Below are positions 53,933-63,731 of a DNA stretch of 64,000 bases, piece by piece. Positions within the stretch are counted from its first letter, which is position 1, and every line of letters starts with the position of its first letter. Under the pieces are notes generated by a model. It was not told where the DNA came from and searched no databases. It was given only the letters and a program-made list of their open reading frames with translations. The translations under genes were made by a program, and so were the position numbers. The DNA is from Taxillus chinensis (lineage: Eukaryota > Streptophyta > Magnoliopsida > Santalales > Loranthaceae): the NCBI GenBank assembly GCA_023512835.1, contig CM042092.1, positions 43,232,258 to 43,296,257 of the forward strand, given 5' to 3'.

Positions 53933-54398
53933 ATATGGTATCGTAGCGATAGTTCATGGTCTAGTGGACCTAGGATAGTGGGGAGGCCTGGCGCTTCGAG
54001 ACTCTTAGGAGGCGATATAGGACACGCCCGATCAACGTGGTCCTATCTGGTTTTCCTGGGGTGTACTCGGGGGTAGTTAGACCAAGGAGTAGGGCATTTG
54101 TATTTGGGTTGAGGGTGCATACATGCATTGGCATTAGGGCACTAGTTTAATTTCAGTATGAGTATTGTGATTAGACATGCTATGTTGCCGAAACTTGTTG
54201 CTAAAAACAAAATGTTGTTCTTGTGAAATTCGGTGACTTTCTGTGAAGCTTGTTGCTATGAATTGCTGCTTTGTGTACTCGTGATTTACCTGTGTGTTTA
54301 AATGTAAAATGTTGCTTGAGTACCTCATGGCCCATGGGGATGAGGGTGTGTAGAGCTTGAGAGAAGCCGATCCTAGTTTGGTTTAAATTATGTAGACT

Positions 54399-55528
54399 AT
54401 GCCTCCTAGGAGAGTAACCCGAGCTACTCCAGTGTAGAAGATGAATCTTCCGCCCGTCTTTGGAGAGGGAAGAGGACAGCGTGTAGAGGGCGATGATCCC
54501 CTCGGAGCGGATCATGGCCCAAGTCCGGGCCCTAAGTGAGAACGTGCAAGGCATGCGTGAGGACCTCGGGGGAGAGATCCTAAACGAGGTGCGTCGGGAG
54601 ATGATGGCACGACAGGCCACCGGTTGCCCCCCCCCACCCCGTGAGGCGTAACCTCCGTGTAGGCGGGAAGTGCCGGTGAGGCGGGAAGAGGGAGACGTGT
54701 TGACGCAGTTCCGAAAGGAACATCCACCGAGGTTCAAGGGAGGAGCCGAACCTCTAGGAGCAGAGCACTGGGCTGCGGCGGATCGAGCATGTGTTCTCCT
54801 TTCTTCGACCCCGGGAGGAAGACAAAGTGAGACTAGCAGTCCGGCGGTTGGAGGAGGAAGCCTTGGAATGGTGGCTTAGCATCTCGGAAGCCGGGACATG
54901 GAGACCATGGCCTGGAATGAGTTCCTCCAGTTGTTCCATGAGGAGTTCTTTCCGAGTCATTGCGGTGGCGAAGCGGGAGGAGTTCGGCGGCTTAGCGGGG
55001 ATCGCGCTCGCTAGCGAGTATGAGCGAGATTTCCGGGGGCTGAGTCGGTTTGCTCCAGAGCAATATCAAGGGAGGACCTGAAGGCCCATAAGTTTACCAT
55101 GGGTCTCAAACCTGCCCTTAAGCAAAGGGTGGAGATGCTGCGATCGAAGACCTATCTTGAAGTCGTGGACACCGCCAAGATTGTTGAGAGAGGATTAGAG
55201 GAGGGAAGACGGGCTCACCAGGAGCGGATGGGGCAGAGCACGCACGACAAGCACGGTGAAGCCAAGAGGCGTAAGGTTGAGCCCGGCAAGTGGGACTTTT
55301 CCCAAGGATAGGGGCCAAGCTTCAATGGCTCCGCCTGGATCCCGTTACTTTGGAGGACAGGGGAGTGCTGCTGGGAACTTCCCAAGCGGGTGTACCTGTT
55401 GTGGCCTATCAGGGCACGTCAAACGTGAGTGCCCCAAGCAACACTTGACGTGTCATAGCCGTGGGAAGGTGGGACACATCGGCAAGGTGTGTTTCAGCAA
55501 GGGGAACGCCGGGGAGCTAGAAGCTTAG
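54399..55528 (+). pseudogene. gag: Element D internal 2 gag
   Basis: Start MPPRRVTRATPV at 54399 then stop. The rest is recoverable in pieces: VRREEGDVLTQFRKEHPPRF (54670 on), FSFLRPREEDKVRLAVRRLE (54791 on), LSRFAPE, MGLKPALKQRVEML (55099 on) and the knuckles CTCCGLSGHVKREC and CHSRGKVGHIGKVC in the 55256-55528 frame. The second knuckle has R for its second cysteine. Confidence 0.85.
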
Positions 55529-55749
55529 CACAAGGGAGCAGGGGTGGAACCCAATTTCAGGCCCCAGCCCCTAAGCCAAGCACATTCGTGGCAGGCCGGT
55601 CAGTCTGGTTCCGGTCACACTAGGCCACAGGGGGAGAGGCAACCACAAGGAGGATCGGAGGGGCGTCCCAAGTGGGACTGCGGCAGGAGCAAAAGGGAAG
55701 GCAAGTGAGGCTAGTGGTGGGGCAGGCCAAGGCGAGTGTTCGCTTACCT

Positions 55750-56244
55750 CAGCACCAGTTGGAATGGAGGATCTACCATCACCCTCCGAGGAAGGTGGAG
55801 CTGGACCTTCGGTGGTTCGAGGTACTATTCTAATATCCCGCACCGTTGTTCTTTGCATTGTTTGATACCGGAGCTTCGTGCTCCCTGATTGCTAAGTCCT
55901 TGGTGGGGAGCCTTGGACTTGATTGTGTGGAGGCCGATAGACCTCCGAGGGTCGAGTCCCCAATGGGAGGTGTGGAGTTGATCCACCAAATGTGTCGAGA
56001 GTGTGCGCTTACGATAGGAGAGGTTGACCTCTCATTTGATTTGTACGTAATGCCCATGAGGACCTTTAGTTTGATTCCGGGGATGGACCGGTTGATGGCC
56101 TTTCAGGCTAAGATTGACCGCTATAGGCGACGAGTATCGTTTACTACACCCACAGGATCTTCCTGTACCCTAGTGGGTGAATGGGATAGGGATGCTTGGG
56201 AGAGCTGGACCGACGAGGGAGCTATGGGGCAATATTACCCATAG
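55750..56244 (+). CDS. Element D internal 2 protease
   Basis: The open frame 55846-56244 (132 aa) has [17 protein letters not shown] with an intact DTGAS active site, [20 protein letters not shown] and the PGMDRLMAF continuation. It is the only chromovirus protease in the window with a normal active-site triad. It ends at a stop at 56242 just before RT. Confidence 0.85.
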
Positions 56245-57010
56245 GCTTGCCACCCTAACCTTTGAGGAGGAAGGTAACTTAGAGAAAAGGGTGTGGCCAG
56301 GATGTAGTCGAGAATTTCCAGGATGTCTTTCCTGGGGAGTTGTTGGAGTTGCCTCCACACGAAGTATCGAGTTCACGATTGAACCGTTGCCAGGGGTGGG
56401 ACCCATCTCACAAGTAGCATACCGGATGGGACCCGCTGAGTTGCGGAGCTTCGAAGCGATAAAGGAACTGGGAGATAAAGGTTTTATCCGTCCTAGTACC
56501 TCACCTTGGGGTGCACCGGTCTTGTTTGCTAAGAAGGCTGATGGTTCGTTGCGACTTTGCATTGATTATCGGAAGTCAATCAAGTAACGGTAAAGAACAA
56601 GTACCCTTTGCCGCGGATTGATGACTTATTCGACCACTGAGAGTGGAGCACGGTGGTTCTCAAAAATCGATCTGCGTTCGGGATATCACCAATTGAGGGT
56701 CGGGAGCGAGGACATCCCTAAGACGGCGTTCGGGTGCAGATACGGACACTATGAGTGGTTAGTGATGCCTTTTGGGCTCACAAACGCACTTCTTGTGTTC
56801 ATGCATCTAATGAATCAGGTATTTGCCCCATACCTGGATTCCTTCGTGGTGGTATTTATTGACGACATCCTTGTGTACTCCAAAACCCAAGTCGAGCATG
56901 AGGAGCACTTGGCCGTGGTGTCGCAGGCACTACGAGATCATCACTTGTATGCTAAATTTAGCAAGTGTGACTTCGGATGCGAGAGGTGCATTTTCTTGGG
57001 CATGTAGTAT
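56245..57010 (+). CDS. pol: Element D internal 2 reverse transcriptase
   Basis: The frame 56177-56587 contains [20 protein letters not shown] and [10 protein letters not shown]; a stop and shift follow. The frame 56618-57007 contains [42 protein letters not shown] and [13 protein letters not shown], with FLGM closing at a shift near 56975. The polymerase box IDD is intact. Confidence 0.9.
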
Positions 57011-57890
57011 CTGCTGAAGGAGTTAGAGTGGACCCAACCAAGATTGAGTCCGTAGCATCTTGGAAGAGGCCCACAAATGTTTTTGAGATCCGGAGTTTCT
57101 TGGGTCCGGCAGGGTATTATCGGCGTTTTGTGGAAGGGTTTTCTCGGTTGGCGGCACCTATGACAGCTCTTACACGGAAGGGAGCCAACTTCGAGTGGAC
57201 GGACAAGTGCCGGCGAGCATTCGAGGAGTTGAAGACTCGCCTGACTACCGCACCGGTGTTGAGTCTACCGCAGGAGGGAGTGCCATTCGAGGTGTATTGT
57301 GATGCGTCTCGCGTTGGACTAGGGTGTGTTCCGATGCAAGAGCGCCAAGTCATAGCGTATGGCTCGTGACACTGAAGTCCCATGAGCAAAACTACCCAAC
57401 ACACGACCTGAGTTAGCAGCGATTATTTTTGCCCCGAAGTCTTGGCGACATTACCTGTTGGGAGAGAAATTTGTGGTATATACCGACCACAAAAGCCTAC
57501 AGTATATCTTCACCCAAAGAGACCTAAATTTGCGACAACGGAGGTGGGTCGAGTACCTGCAAATGTTTGACTTCACGCTCTCCTACACGCCTGGGAAAAG
57601 GAAATTTAGTGGCCGACGCGCTGTAGAAAAGGGAAAGCTGAGGTTTCCATGAGAGAATGGAAAATGATGGAGCAATTGGCGGTGCTTCGGGTGCAACCTG
57701 CTCAGCGATGAGGGAGCTATCCTGTGTCCTCTCACTGTGATACCGGAGTTATATCGAGGTGTCCGTGAGGGACAGTTAGGCGACGTGGATCGTGAGGTGA
57801 TCCGGGCCCCAGATAGAGGCCGGAGAGCCGTGTCGGAGGACTCGGACAAAGGAGTTGAGCATGAGCTGAAATTTCGGGGGCGTCGATAGT
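57011..57890 (+). pseudogene. Element D internal 2 RNase H and linker
   Basis: The frame 56977-57369 carries [34 protein letters not shown] and [12 protein letters not shown]; a stop stands where RQLK is expected, in GGCTCGTGACACTG. The frame 57458-57652 carries [20 protein letters not shown] and FDFTLSYTPGK. The linker to integrase then shifts frame. Confidence 0.85.
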
Positions 57891-58640
57891 ACCACCTCCC
57901 TTGCGTGAGGATGTGTTGAGGGAATTTCATCATTCCCGTTTGGCTGTACATCCAGGAGGCACTAAGATGTATCATGCCGTTCGCGCACGGTTCTTGGTGG
58001 CCGGGGCTGAAACGGAGCGTAGCAGAATTTGTTTCCAGGTGCCTTACCTGTCGGCAAGTGAAGGCAGAACACCAACGACCCGGTGGTCAATTGCAGCCTT
58101 TACCTGTAGCTGAGTGGAAGTGGGAGCATATTACCATGGACTTCGTGACGGGACTTCCTACCACTTCTGGGAGAAAGGACATGATTTGGGTCATAGTGGA
58201 CCGCTTGACTAAGTCAGCCCATTTCTTGGCGATTCGAGAGCGCGACTCTATCGGCACGTTAAGCCAGCTGTATGTTGATGAGATTGTCCGCTTGCACGGA
58301 GTGCCCTTGTCTATTGTTTCGGACAGGGATGCGCGGTTTACATCCCGGTTTTGGGGGAGGTCTGCAGGAAGCATTGGGAACCCGACTTAATTTGAGTACC
58401 GCATTCCATCCCGAGACTGATGGTCAGTCCGAGAGGACCATTCAAACATTGGAAGACTTGTTGAGGGCTTGTGTACTTGATTTTGGAGGATCATGGGCTT
58501 CCCACCTTCCTCTGGTGGAGTTTGCCTATAATAACAATTACCAGTCTTCGATTGGGATGGCCCCGTTTGAGGCATTGTATGGCCGACCGTGCCGGTCTCC
58601 ATTATGTTGGGCAGAAGCTGGAGAGGCAGCTATGTTAGGA
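57891..58640 (+). CDS. pol: Element D internal 2 integrase
   Basis: The zinc finger ([20 protein letters not shown] then [11 protein letters not shown]) and core are in the frames 57901-58113, 57974-58390 and 58272-58805. Catalytic residues: D in ITMDFVTG, D in [10 protein letters not shown] in [11 protein letters not shown]. Two single-base frame changes, near 57995 and 58350, break the chain. Confidence 0.9.
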
Positions 58641-59226
58641 CCTCAATTGGTCCAGGAGGCTACGGCAAAAGTTCAGCTGATTCGGCAACGCCTTCTTACA
58701 GCCCCAGGAGCGGACGAAGTCTTATGCGGATCGCCGACGCCGACCGTTGGAGTTTTTGGTGGGAGACCACGTATTCCTTCGTGTTTCTCCACGGCGAGGG
58801 CATAAGAGATTTGGGACTGGGTCCAAGTTGTCCCCTCGGTACATTGGACCGTTCGAGATTTTGAGCAGAGTTGGACCTGTTGCTTATCGGTTGGCGTTAC
58901 CACCTAGTTTGAGCAGAGTTCATAATGTTTTCCATGTATCCCAGCTGCGGAAATATCATCCAGATCCCACACACGTGCTAGATTGGGGTACCCTGGATCT
59001 TGGAGAGGATGTGTCTGTTGTCGAGGCCCCCATCCGTATTGTAGATAGGCGCGAGAAGCAGCTGCGAGGTAAGACTATTCCGTTGGTTCGGGTGTTGTGG
59101 CAACACCGAGGGCTGGAGGAAGAGACCTGGGAACGTGAGACCGAGATGCGTGCTCATTATCCTAACTGTTCGAGGACGAACAACTCGAAGGAGGGGGAGG
59201 AGGGCAAGCATCAAACTTCAACATAA
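58641..59226 (+). CDS. Element D internal 2 integrase C-terminus and chromodomain
   Basis: The open frame 58747-59226 (159 aa) is the most complete C-terminus in the window: GPY/F module ([34 protein letters not shown]), then a chromodomain with RIVDRREKQLRGKTIPLVRV and EEETWERETEMRAHYP. It ends in a hydrophilic tail at 59226. Confidence 0.92.
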
Positions 59227-59404
59227 TCAGGTACTTGCCCAACTAGTTATGACCATGTAGAGTGTATAAATGTGTGAAATAATTTGTGCTTTGTTGTGTA
59301 TTAATTTGTGCTAGTGGGTGTTAGAGGCCTATGCTTTGGTTGTGATTGTTTTCTTTCATTCCACCTTTTCTTTTCGAGGACGAAAAGTCTTAAGGGGGAG
59401 AGGA
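59227..59404 (+). other. Element D internal 2 3' noncoding and polypurine tract
   Basis: A short untranslated stretch holds TTTTCGAGGACGAAAAGTC (59371-59389), a perfect 6-bp hairpin with an AGGA loop, and the purine tract AAGGGGGAGAGGA (59392-59404). The equivalent of internal 1 is at 51926-51957. Confidence 0.8.
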
Positions 59405-61368
59405 TGTAAGGACCCGTACCTTGAGTTAGTCACGCTTAGTCACGGTTTGCCTTCTGAGTAGAGTTTTTCTAGATTTTGACCTAGTGAATGGGCTCAAATG
59501 AATTCACGTGCAAAAGGAAAGATGCTTAGAATGATGTCCTCTATCTACCACAGAAGTTTCAGGCCAAACGGACATGTATGTGAGTTGCACGTGATATGGG
59601 TCCAATTCACGTGCAAGCGTGGTTGCCTTCTAAATGATGCAAGGAGGCTAGGGGTGAAGTTTGAGAGCATTTGGAGTCCATTTGGAGTTGCACGTGAATT
59701 GGGAATTCACGTGCAAATTGGCGTGCAGCCATATTTTTGCATGGTTCCCTTGGTTTTGACATTCTAATGATCTTTCTCCAAAGGACCATGTTGAAATTCT
59801 GAGTATTTTGGCCTATATGGGTGCGGAAAGGTGCTAACTTGTGTGATCAAAACTACGTCGTTTTGATCCTGGGTTTACTTAATCAAAACTACGTCGTTTT
59901 GATGTGGGTAGTGTCTATATAAGGAGGGCTTGAGTTTGAGTTTAGGGTTCTTGTGTTCCTTTGCTGCAGCTGCTGCCAGAGAGAGAGAGAGAGAGAGAGG
60001 ATCTCCGGGCAGTTGCCGTGGTGGTTCGCGTCGTTGGGAGTCGTCTAGCGTGGAGGTTAGGACAAAAGCCTCGAGGTAGGGATTCATATCCTTCCAAACT
60101 CTCCTCTGTTTTAGGATATTCACCTATATATATATATATGTAAATCCATATAGGTGTGATCTCCTATATGGATGTTGGCCTTCAGTGGCATGTTCTGTTG
60201 ATTTGATGTTGAATTTGGCCTGAGGATTTTCTGGGTTTGTTTATGCACACTATGTGTTTGATGAAATGTCTAAGAGGTCTGCACACCATGTGTTTGATAA
60301 AATGTCTGTGAGGCCTGCATGCCATGTATTCAATATAATGCCTGTGAGACCTTGTATATGAGTGCTTGATGATATACCTGTGTGGACTGGTGTGTACCGT
60401 GTTTGATTTGTATTTGATTTTTAGCCTATGAGGCTGATGTGTGTGACTTGTATCCGACCATGTTGGTCCTTCGAGATAAAGTGTAAATGCTGTCTTAGTT
60501 TACATGTTGAGATGTAATGCTATGCTGTTCTGTTGATCTGTTTGAGACCGAGGCCGAGATATGGGCCAGGCACAATAGCTGGACCCCTTTGAGATTTGGC
60601 CAGGACGTGGTCCTGAGTCTCGGTGTAGCACTCACGACGGTGGGCTAAGTCTACACCCATCCCTGAGGGTGGATATGGCGCCCGAGGAGGTGGTTGACCA
60701 TATCCGACTCGGGTGGAAAATGTTGCATTGGTGTCCATGCAACATTCGCCTGAATGTGGTATGTCATGTCGTCGTGGTGGCGGGGTGTCCTCTCGCCCTT
60801 CGGGCGGGTTCGGGTAAAGAGTGTTTCCTGGGTGATGTTTGCTGCGTTAGCCTTAGGCACGACACGAGCACAAGCATACACATATCATGCATGTTGTACA
60901 ATGGGACGGGTCTCGGGGAGACGGGATCCCTACCGAGCTGTGGTTTGCTCACCCCTCCTATAAACTGTTCTTTTGCAGGGTTTAGCAGGCGGTAGGTGAA
61001 GGCTGAGGAGCTAGGCCCCTGAGGCTGAAAGTTTTATATTATTTCCTTTGTTGTACTTTGGTTTTATGTGTTTGGATTTTGGTTTGGTTTTATTGATGGC
61101 TTCATAGGGGTTTTTCCCCGACTGGGTTGTAATAAACAGTTAGTCTTTGAAATGAAATAAAATGAGATGTTGTTATTCAATTTGTGTTTGTGTGCATGGT
61201 TTGGGAGCAGGAGCATGCCCCTTGGCATGTTAGCCTGATTGTGCAGGTTTGGGACAGCACCCGTGCTAGAAGTCCTTTTAAGGTGCTTGCACCAACCCCT
61301 TGTCCCTTCGGGTGCGGGCATGGGCAGTCACTACTCATTTCCAAGTGGAAGGAAATTGGGGCGTGACA
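59405..61368 (+). repeat. Element D LTR3
   Basis: 1964 bp, TGTAAGGACC to GGCGTGACA, then TAGAC (61369-61373). It has the promoter words, TATA box (59916-59922), a short (GA)n leader (59980-59999), an (AT)n run (60124-60138) and the hairpin at 60144-60173. Microsatellite lengths differ among all three D LTRs. Confidence 0.92.
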
Positions 61369-61373
61369 TAGAC

Positions 61374-61698
61374 GATGTCTTTGCATATAAAGAATTTGGA
61401 GGAGATCAAAATTACAAAAATACACACTCCTCTCCCCCGTAGGCATGAAGGCTGCATTAGATGGCTCCTGTCAAAGATAACTCCCCCTACGAGCTTGCTC
61501 CCCCTGAGAAACACTCCCCCTTCTCGGGGTGAGAAACAAGCACCAAAACACTAACCTCATGGGAGCAATGAAATAAAGCACGAAAAAGCGAGGCAACGAG
61601 CAAAGACATACATAAAAGATAACGGATGGAAAGTAAGTACACACGAACAAGTGAGAAACAAGAATGCGAGTGTACAAGGAGTTAGCGTACAAGACAAG
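61374..61698. other. Element H 3' noncoding region with repeated purine tracts
   Basis: This lies between the D insertion and the Ulp1-like ORF; on the minus strand it is downstream of that ORF. It contains three AGGGGGAG tracts at 61464-61530, which resemble the purine tract next to LTR H. No frame is recognised. Confidence 0.6.
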
Positions 61699-62724
61699 TT
61701 ATGGGTTAAATTCAGAGTACAAAACACTCTGTGTAAATAGAAAAACAGCAGCTTGCTCGCACAGGAGTTGAGCAGGGGTCAAGTGTAATGAGGCCGCTCG
61801 ACTGCTCACACGATCAAATTCAGGCACGAGAGCTGGGAACCCGTTGGTGGTCAGAATGCGGATGTAATGGCAAACATAAAAGCCGCAGCTGTGAGCATCA
61901 TCCTGAGCAGGAACGCCTTGCTTGACTCGCGTAATTTCCATCGGTTTGGAGAGATGATAACCACCACACCCATGCGAATATCCCTGCATGACACGGGTGA
62001 GAGTGCGATTGAATTCACGCAGTTGTTCACGCCGATGGATTAGTAAGGTACTGGGTTTGGAGTCGAAGATGACGATCCTTTGGTTCTTGAAGTCAATGTC
62101 GAGAAGGAACCAGTGCGGGGATGTGGACAAGTAGGGAATTAGCACATGGTTTACCTCATCCCAGGGACGGAAGGAGTTCTTATATCTGCGACCTTGTATA
62201 ATCTCGAGCATTGCTGCATCATCGATCAGCTGAACCTGCATGATCGGCAAACAGAGTTCCACGCTAGTATCTCTGCGAATGTGGAGAGGTAGCTTCTCGA
62301 GAAATGACTTCTGTGCAAAGATGAACTGAGTCATCTCGATATTATCCATTTCTACACCGTCATGGAGTAGTCGACAAAGGTCAGGTTCGGTGAAGAAGGC
62401 TTCATAGCCGCAAGTCCTCGCAGTGGTGTCCCCAGCAACATAAGTGTTGAATGTAGCTAATTCAGCTAAGGTGCCTCCAGTAGTTACAATGTGAGGTGGG
62501 GCTAATGGTTGGTCGGTAGTGGTAGCGGTTGGTTTGGAGGGTGAAGCAGGCATGGTGTACTTAGCCGTACTTCGATGTGAAGTTGAGGGGCCTGGCTGAG
62601 TAGAAGAAGATGGTTGGCAGGGAGCAGCAGGCTGCTTCTTCATGCAGGTTGCAATTGGAACATCATCATCGTCATCAGAATCTGAGATGACCGTAGTTCT
62701 GTGCGCACGCTTTCTCCCCCACAT
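61699..62724 (-). CDS. Ulp1-like (C48) cysteine protease ORF in element H
   Basis: This is a 341-aa frame. Residues 1-80 are low complexity, with an acidic DSDDDDDVP run and a proline/serine-rich stretch. Residues 190-330 look like a Ulp1/SENP-type protease: H204 in PHWFLLDID, D221 in VIFDS, Q274 and C280 in AQDDAHSCGFYVCHY, the expected His-Asp-Gln-Cys layout with Q six residues before C. Such enzymes remove SUMO-like modifiers. The ORF is on the same strand as LTR H and lies about 410 bp (without D) upstream of its purine tract, so it is the 3'-most ORF of that element. Host-gene capture is my inference. Upstream the same frame stays open to a stop at 62818-62820. Confidence 0.7.
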   Translation of the reverse strand: MWGRKRAHRTTVISDSDDDDDVPIATCMKKQPAAPCQPSSSTQPGPSTSHRSTAKYTMPASPSKPTATTTDQPLAPPHIVTTGGTLAELATFNTYVAGDTTARTCGYEAFFTEPDLCRLLHDGVEMDNIEMTQFIFAQKSFLEKLPLHIRRDTSVELCLPIMQVQLIDDAAMLEIIQGRRYKNSFRPWDEVNHVLIPYLSTSPHWFLLDIDFKNQRIVIFDSKPSTLLIHRREQLREFNRTLTRVMQGYSHGCGGYHLSKPMEITRVKQGVPAQDDAHSCGFYVCHYIRILTTNGFPALVPEFDRVSSRAASLHLTPAQLLCEQAAVFLFTQSVLYSEFNP

Positions 62725-62950
62725 GTAAATGGTAGTAGGCTGAGGTTGTGAGTGACTCGAAGAAGGTGCGGCGGGCTGTGGAGTATCGACTGGTTCAGGT
62801 GCAGGTCGGTCGGATGGCTATGGGAGTGTGTTCTTGACCGTAAGCGATATTTCACCACTTGCAAGCCGATGACATTCTGACAGAATAGCTCCCAGAGTTG
62901 TACTGAGTCCTTTGTATTGTCTTTGGTAAGCTCCCTTGATGTCTTCACCA
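62725..62950 (-). pseudogene. Upstream, interrupted part of the Ulp1-like ORF
   Basis: In frame with the 341-aa ORF, a proline-rich stretch (APEPVDTPQPAAPSSSHSQP) runs back to a TAG at 62818-62820. Beyond it the same frame remains open (SECHRLASGEISLTVKN) to the junction with element G near 62950. The original protein was therefore longer and is both interrupted and truncated. Confidence 0.6.
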
Positions 62951-62963
62951 GTCTAGAGTTGCT

Positions 62964-63731
62964 GTGTATCCAGGGGGTACGAAGATGTACCATGCGCTTC
63001 GAGGACATTTTTGGTGGCCTGGGATGAAACGCAATGTGGCTGCTTTTGTTTTGCGGTGCCTCACGTGTCAGCAGGTGAAGGCTGAGCATCAACGGCCGGC
63101 GGGCATGTTACAGCCCTTGCCCATAACGGAGTGGAAGTGGGACCACATAGCGATGGATTTTGTGACTGGTATTCCACCCACCACAGGGAGGAAAGATATG
63201 ATTTGGGTGATTGTGGATCGACTCACAAAGTCGGCCCATTTCCTGGCTGTTCACGAGCGGGACTCTATTGGGACCTTGAGTCATCTATACATGAACGAGA
63301 TTGTGAGACTACATGGAGTACCATCATCGGTTGTCTCTGACCGGGATTCGAGGTTCACTTCCCGTTTCTGGGCAGGTTTGCAGGGGGCTATGGGGACCAA
63401 ACTTCACTTGAGTACAGCCTTTCACCCTGAGACTGACGGCCAGACAGAGAGGACGAATCAGACTTTGGAGGACATGTTACGGGCCTGTGTGTTAGATTTT
63501 GGGGGTTCGTGGGCGACTCACCTTCCTTTGGTGGAGTTTGCCTACAACAACAGTTATCAGGCATCCATTGGGATGGCTCCTTTTGAGGCGTTGTATGGGC
63601 GGCCGTATCGATCACCTTCGTGTTGGACCGAGGTGGGGGAGACAGCTCTCTTGGGACCACAGTTGGTTCAAGAGGCTACCGAGAAGGTTAAGTTGATTCG
63701 TCAGCGTTTGTTATCAGCTCAGAGTCGGTAG
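62964..63731 (+). CDS. Element G integrase
   Basis: This is a 255-aa frame. The finger cysteines are in [11 protein letters not shown]. The catalytic core has D in IAMDFVTG, D in VVSDRDSRF and E in TDGQTERTN, all intact. The frame continues through [20 protein letters not shown] to a TAG at 63729-63731 where the family has CAG. The first methionine lies within the domain, so the true start is missing. Confidence 0.9.
   Translation: MYPGGTKMYHALRGHFWWPGMKRNVAAFVLRCLTCQQVKAEHQRPAGMLQPLPITEWKWDHIAMDFVTGIPPTTGRKDMIWVIVDRLTKSAHFLAVHERDSIGTLSHLYMNEIVRLHGVPSSVVSDRDSRFTSRFWAGLQGAMGTKLHLSTAFHPETDGQTERTNQTLEDMLRACVLDFGGSWATHLPLVEFAYNNSYQASIGMAPFEALYGRPYRSPSCWTEVGETALLGPQLVQEATEKVKLIRQRLLSAQSR

Larger units (their letters stand above)
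44610..61368 (+). mobile_element. Element D: tandem chromovirus with three LTRs
   Basis: Order: LTR1 (44610-46576), internal 1 (46577-51957), LTR2 (51958-53932), internal 2 (53933-59404), LTR3 (59405-61368). Only the outer ends carry a target-site duplication, TAGAC at 44605-44609 and 61369-61373; LTR1 lacks its first T. Both internal regions have the same gene order and belong to one Tekay-like family with chromodomain. The shared middle LTR points to unequal recombination between LTRs of one insertion. Confidence 0.88.
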
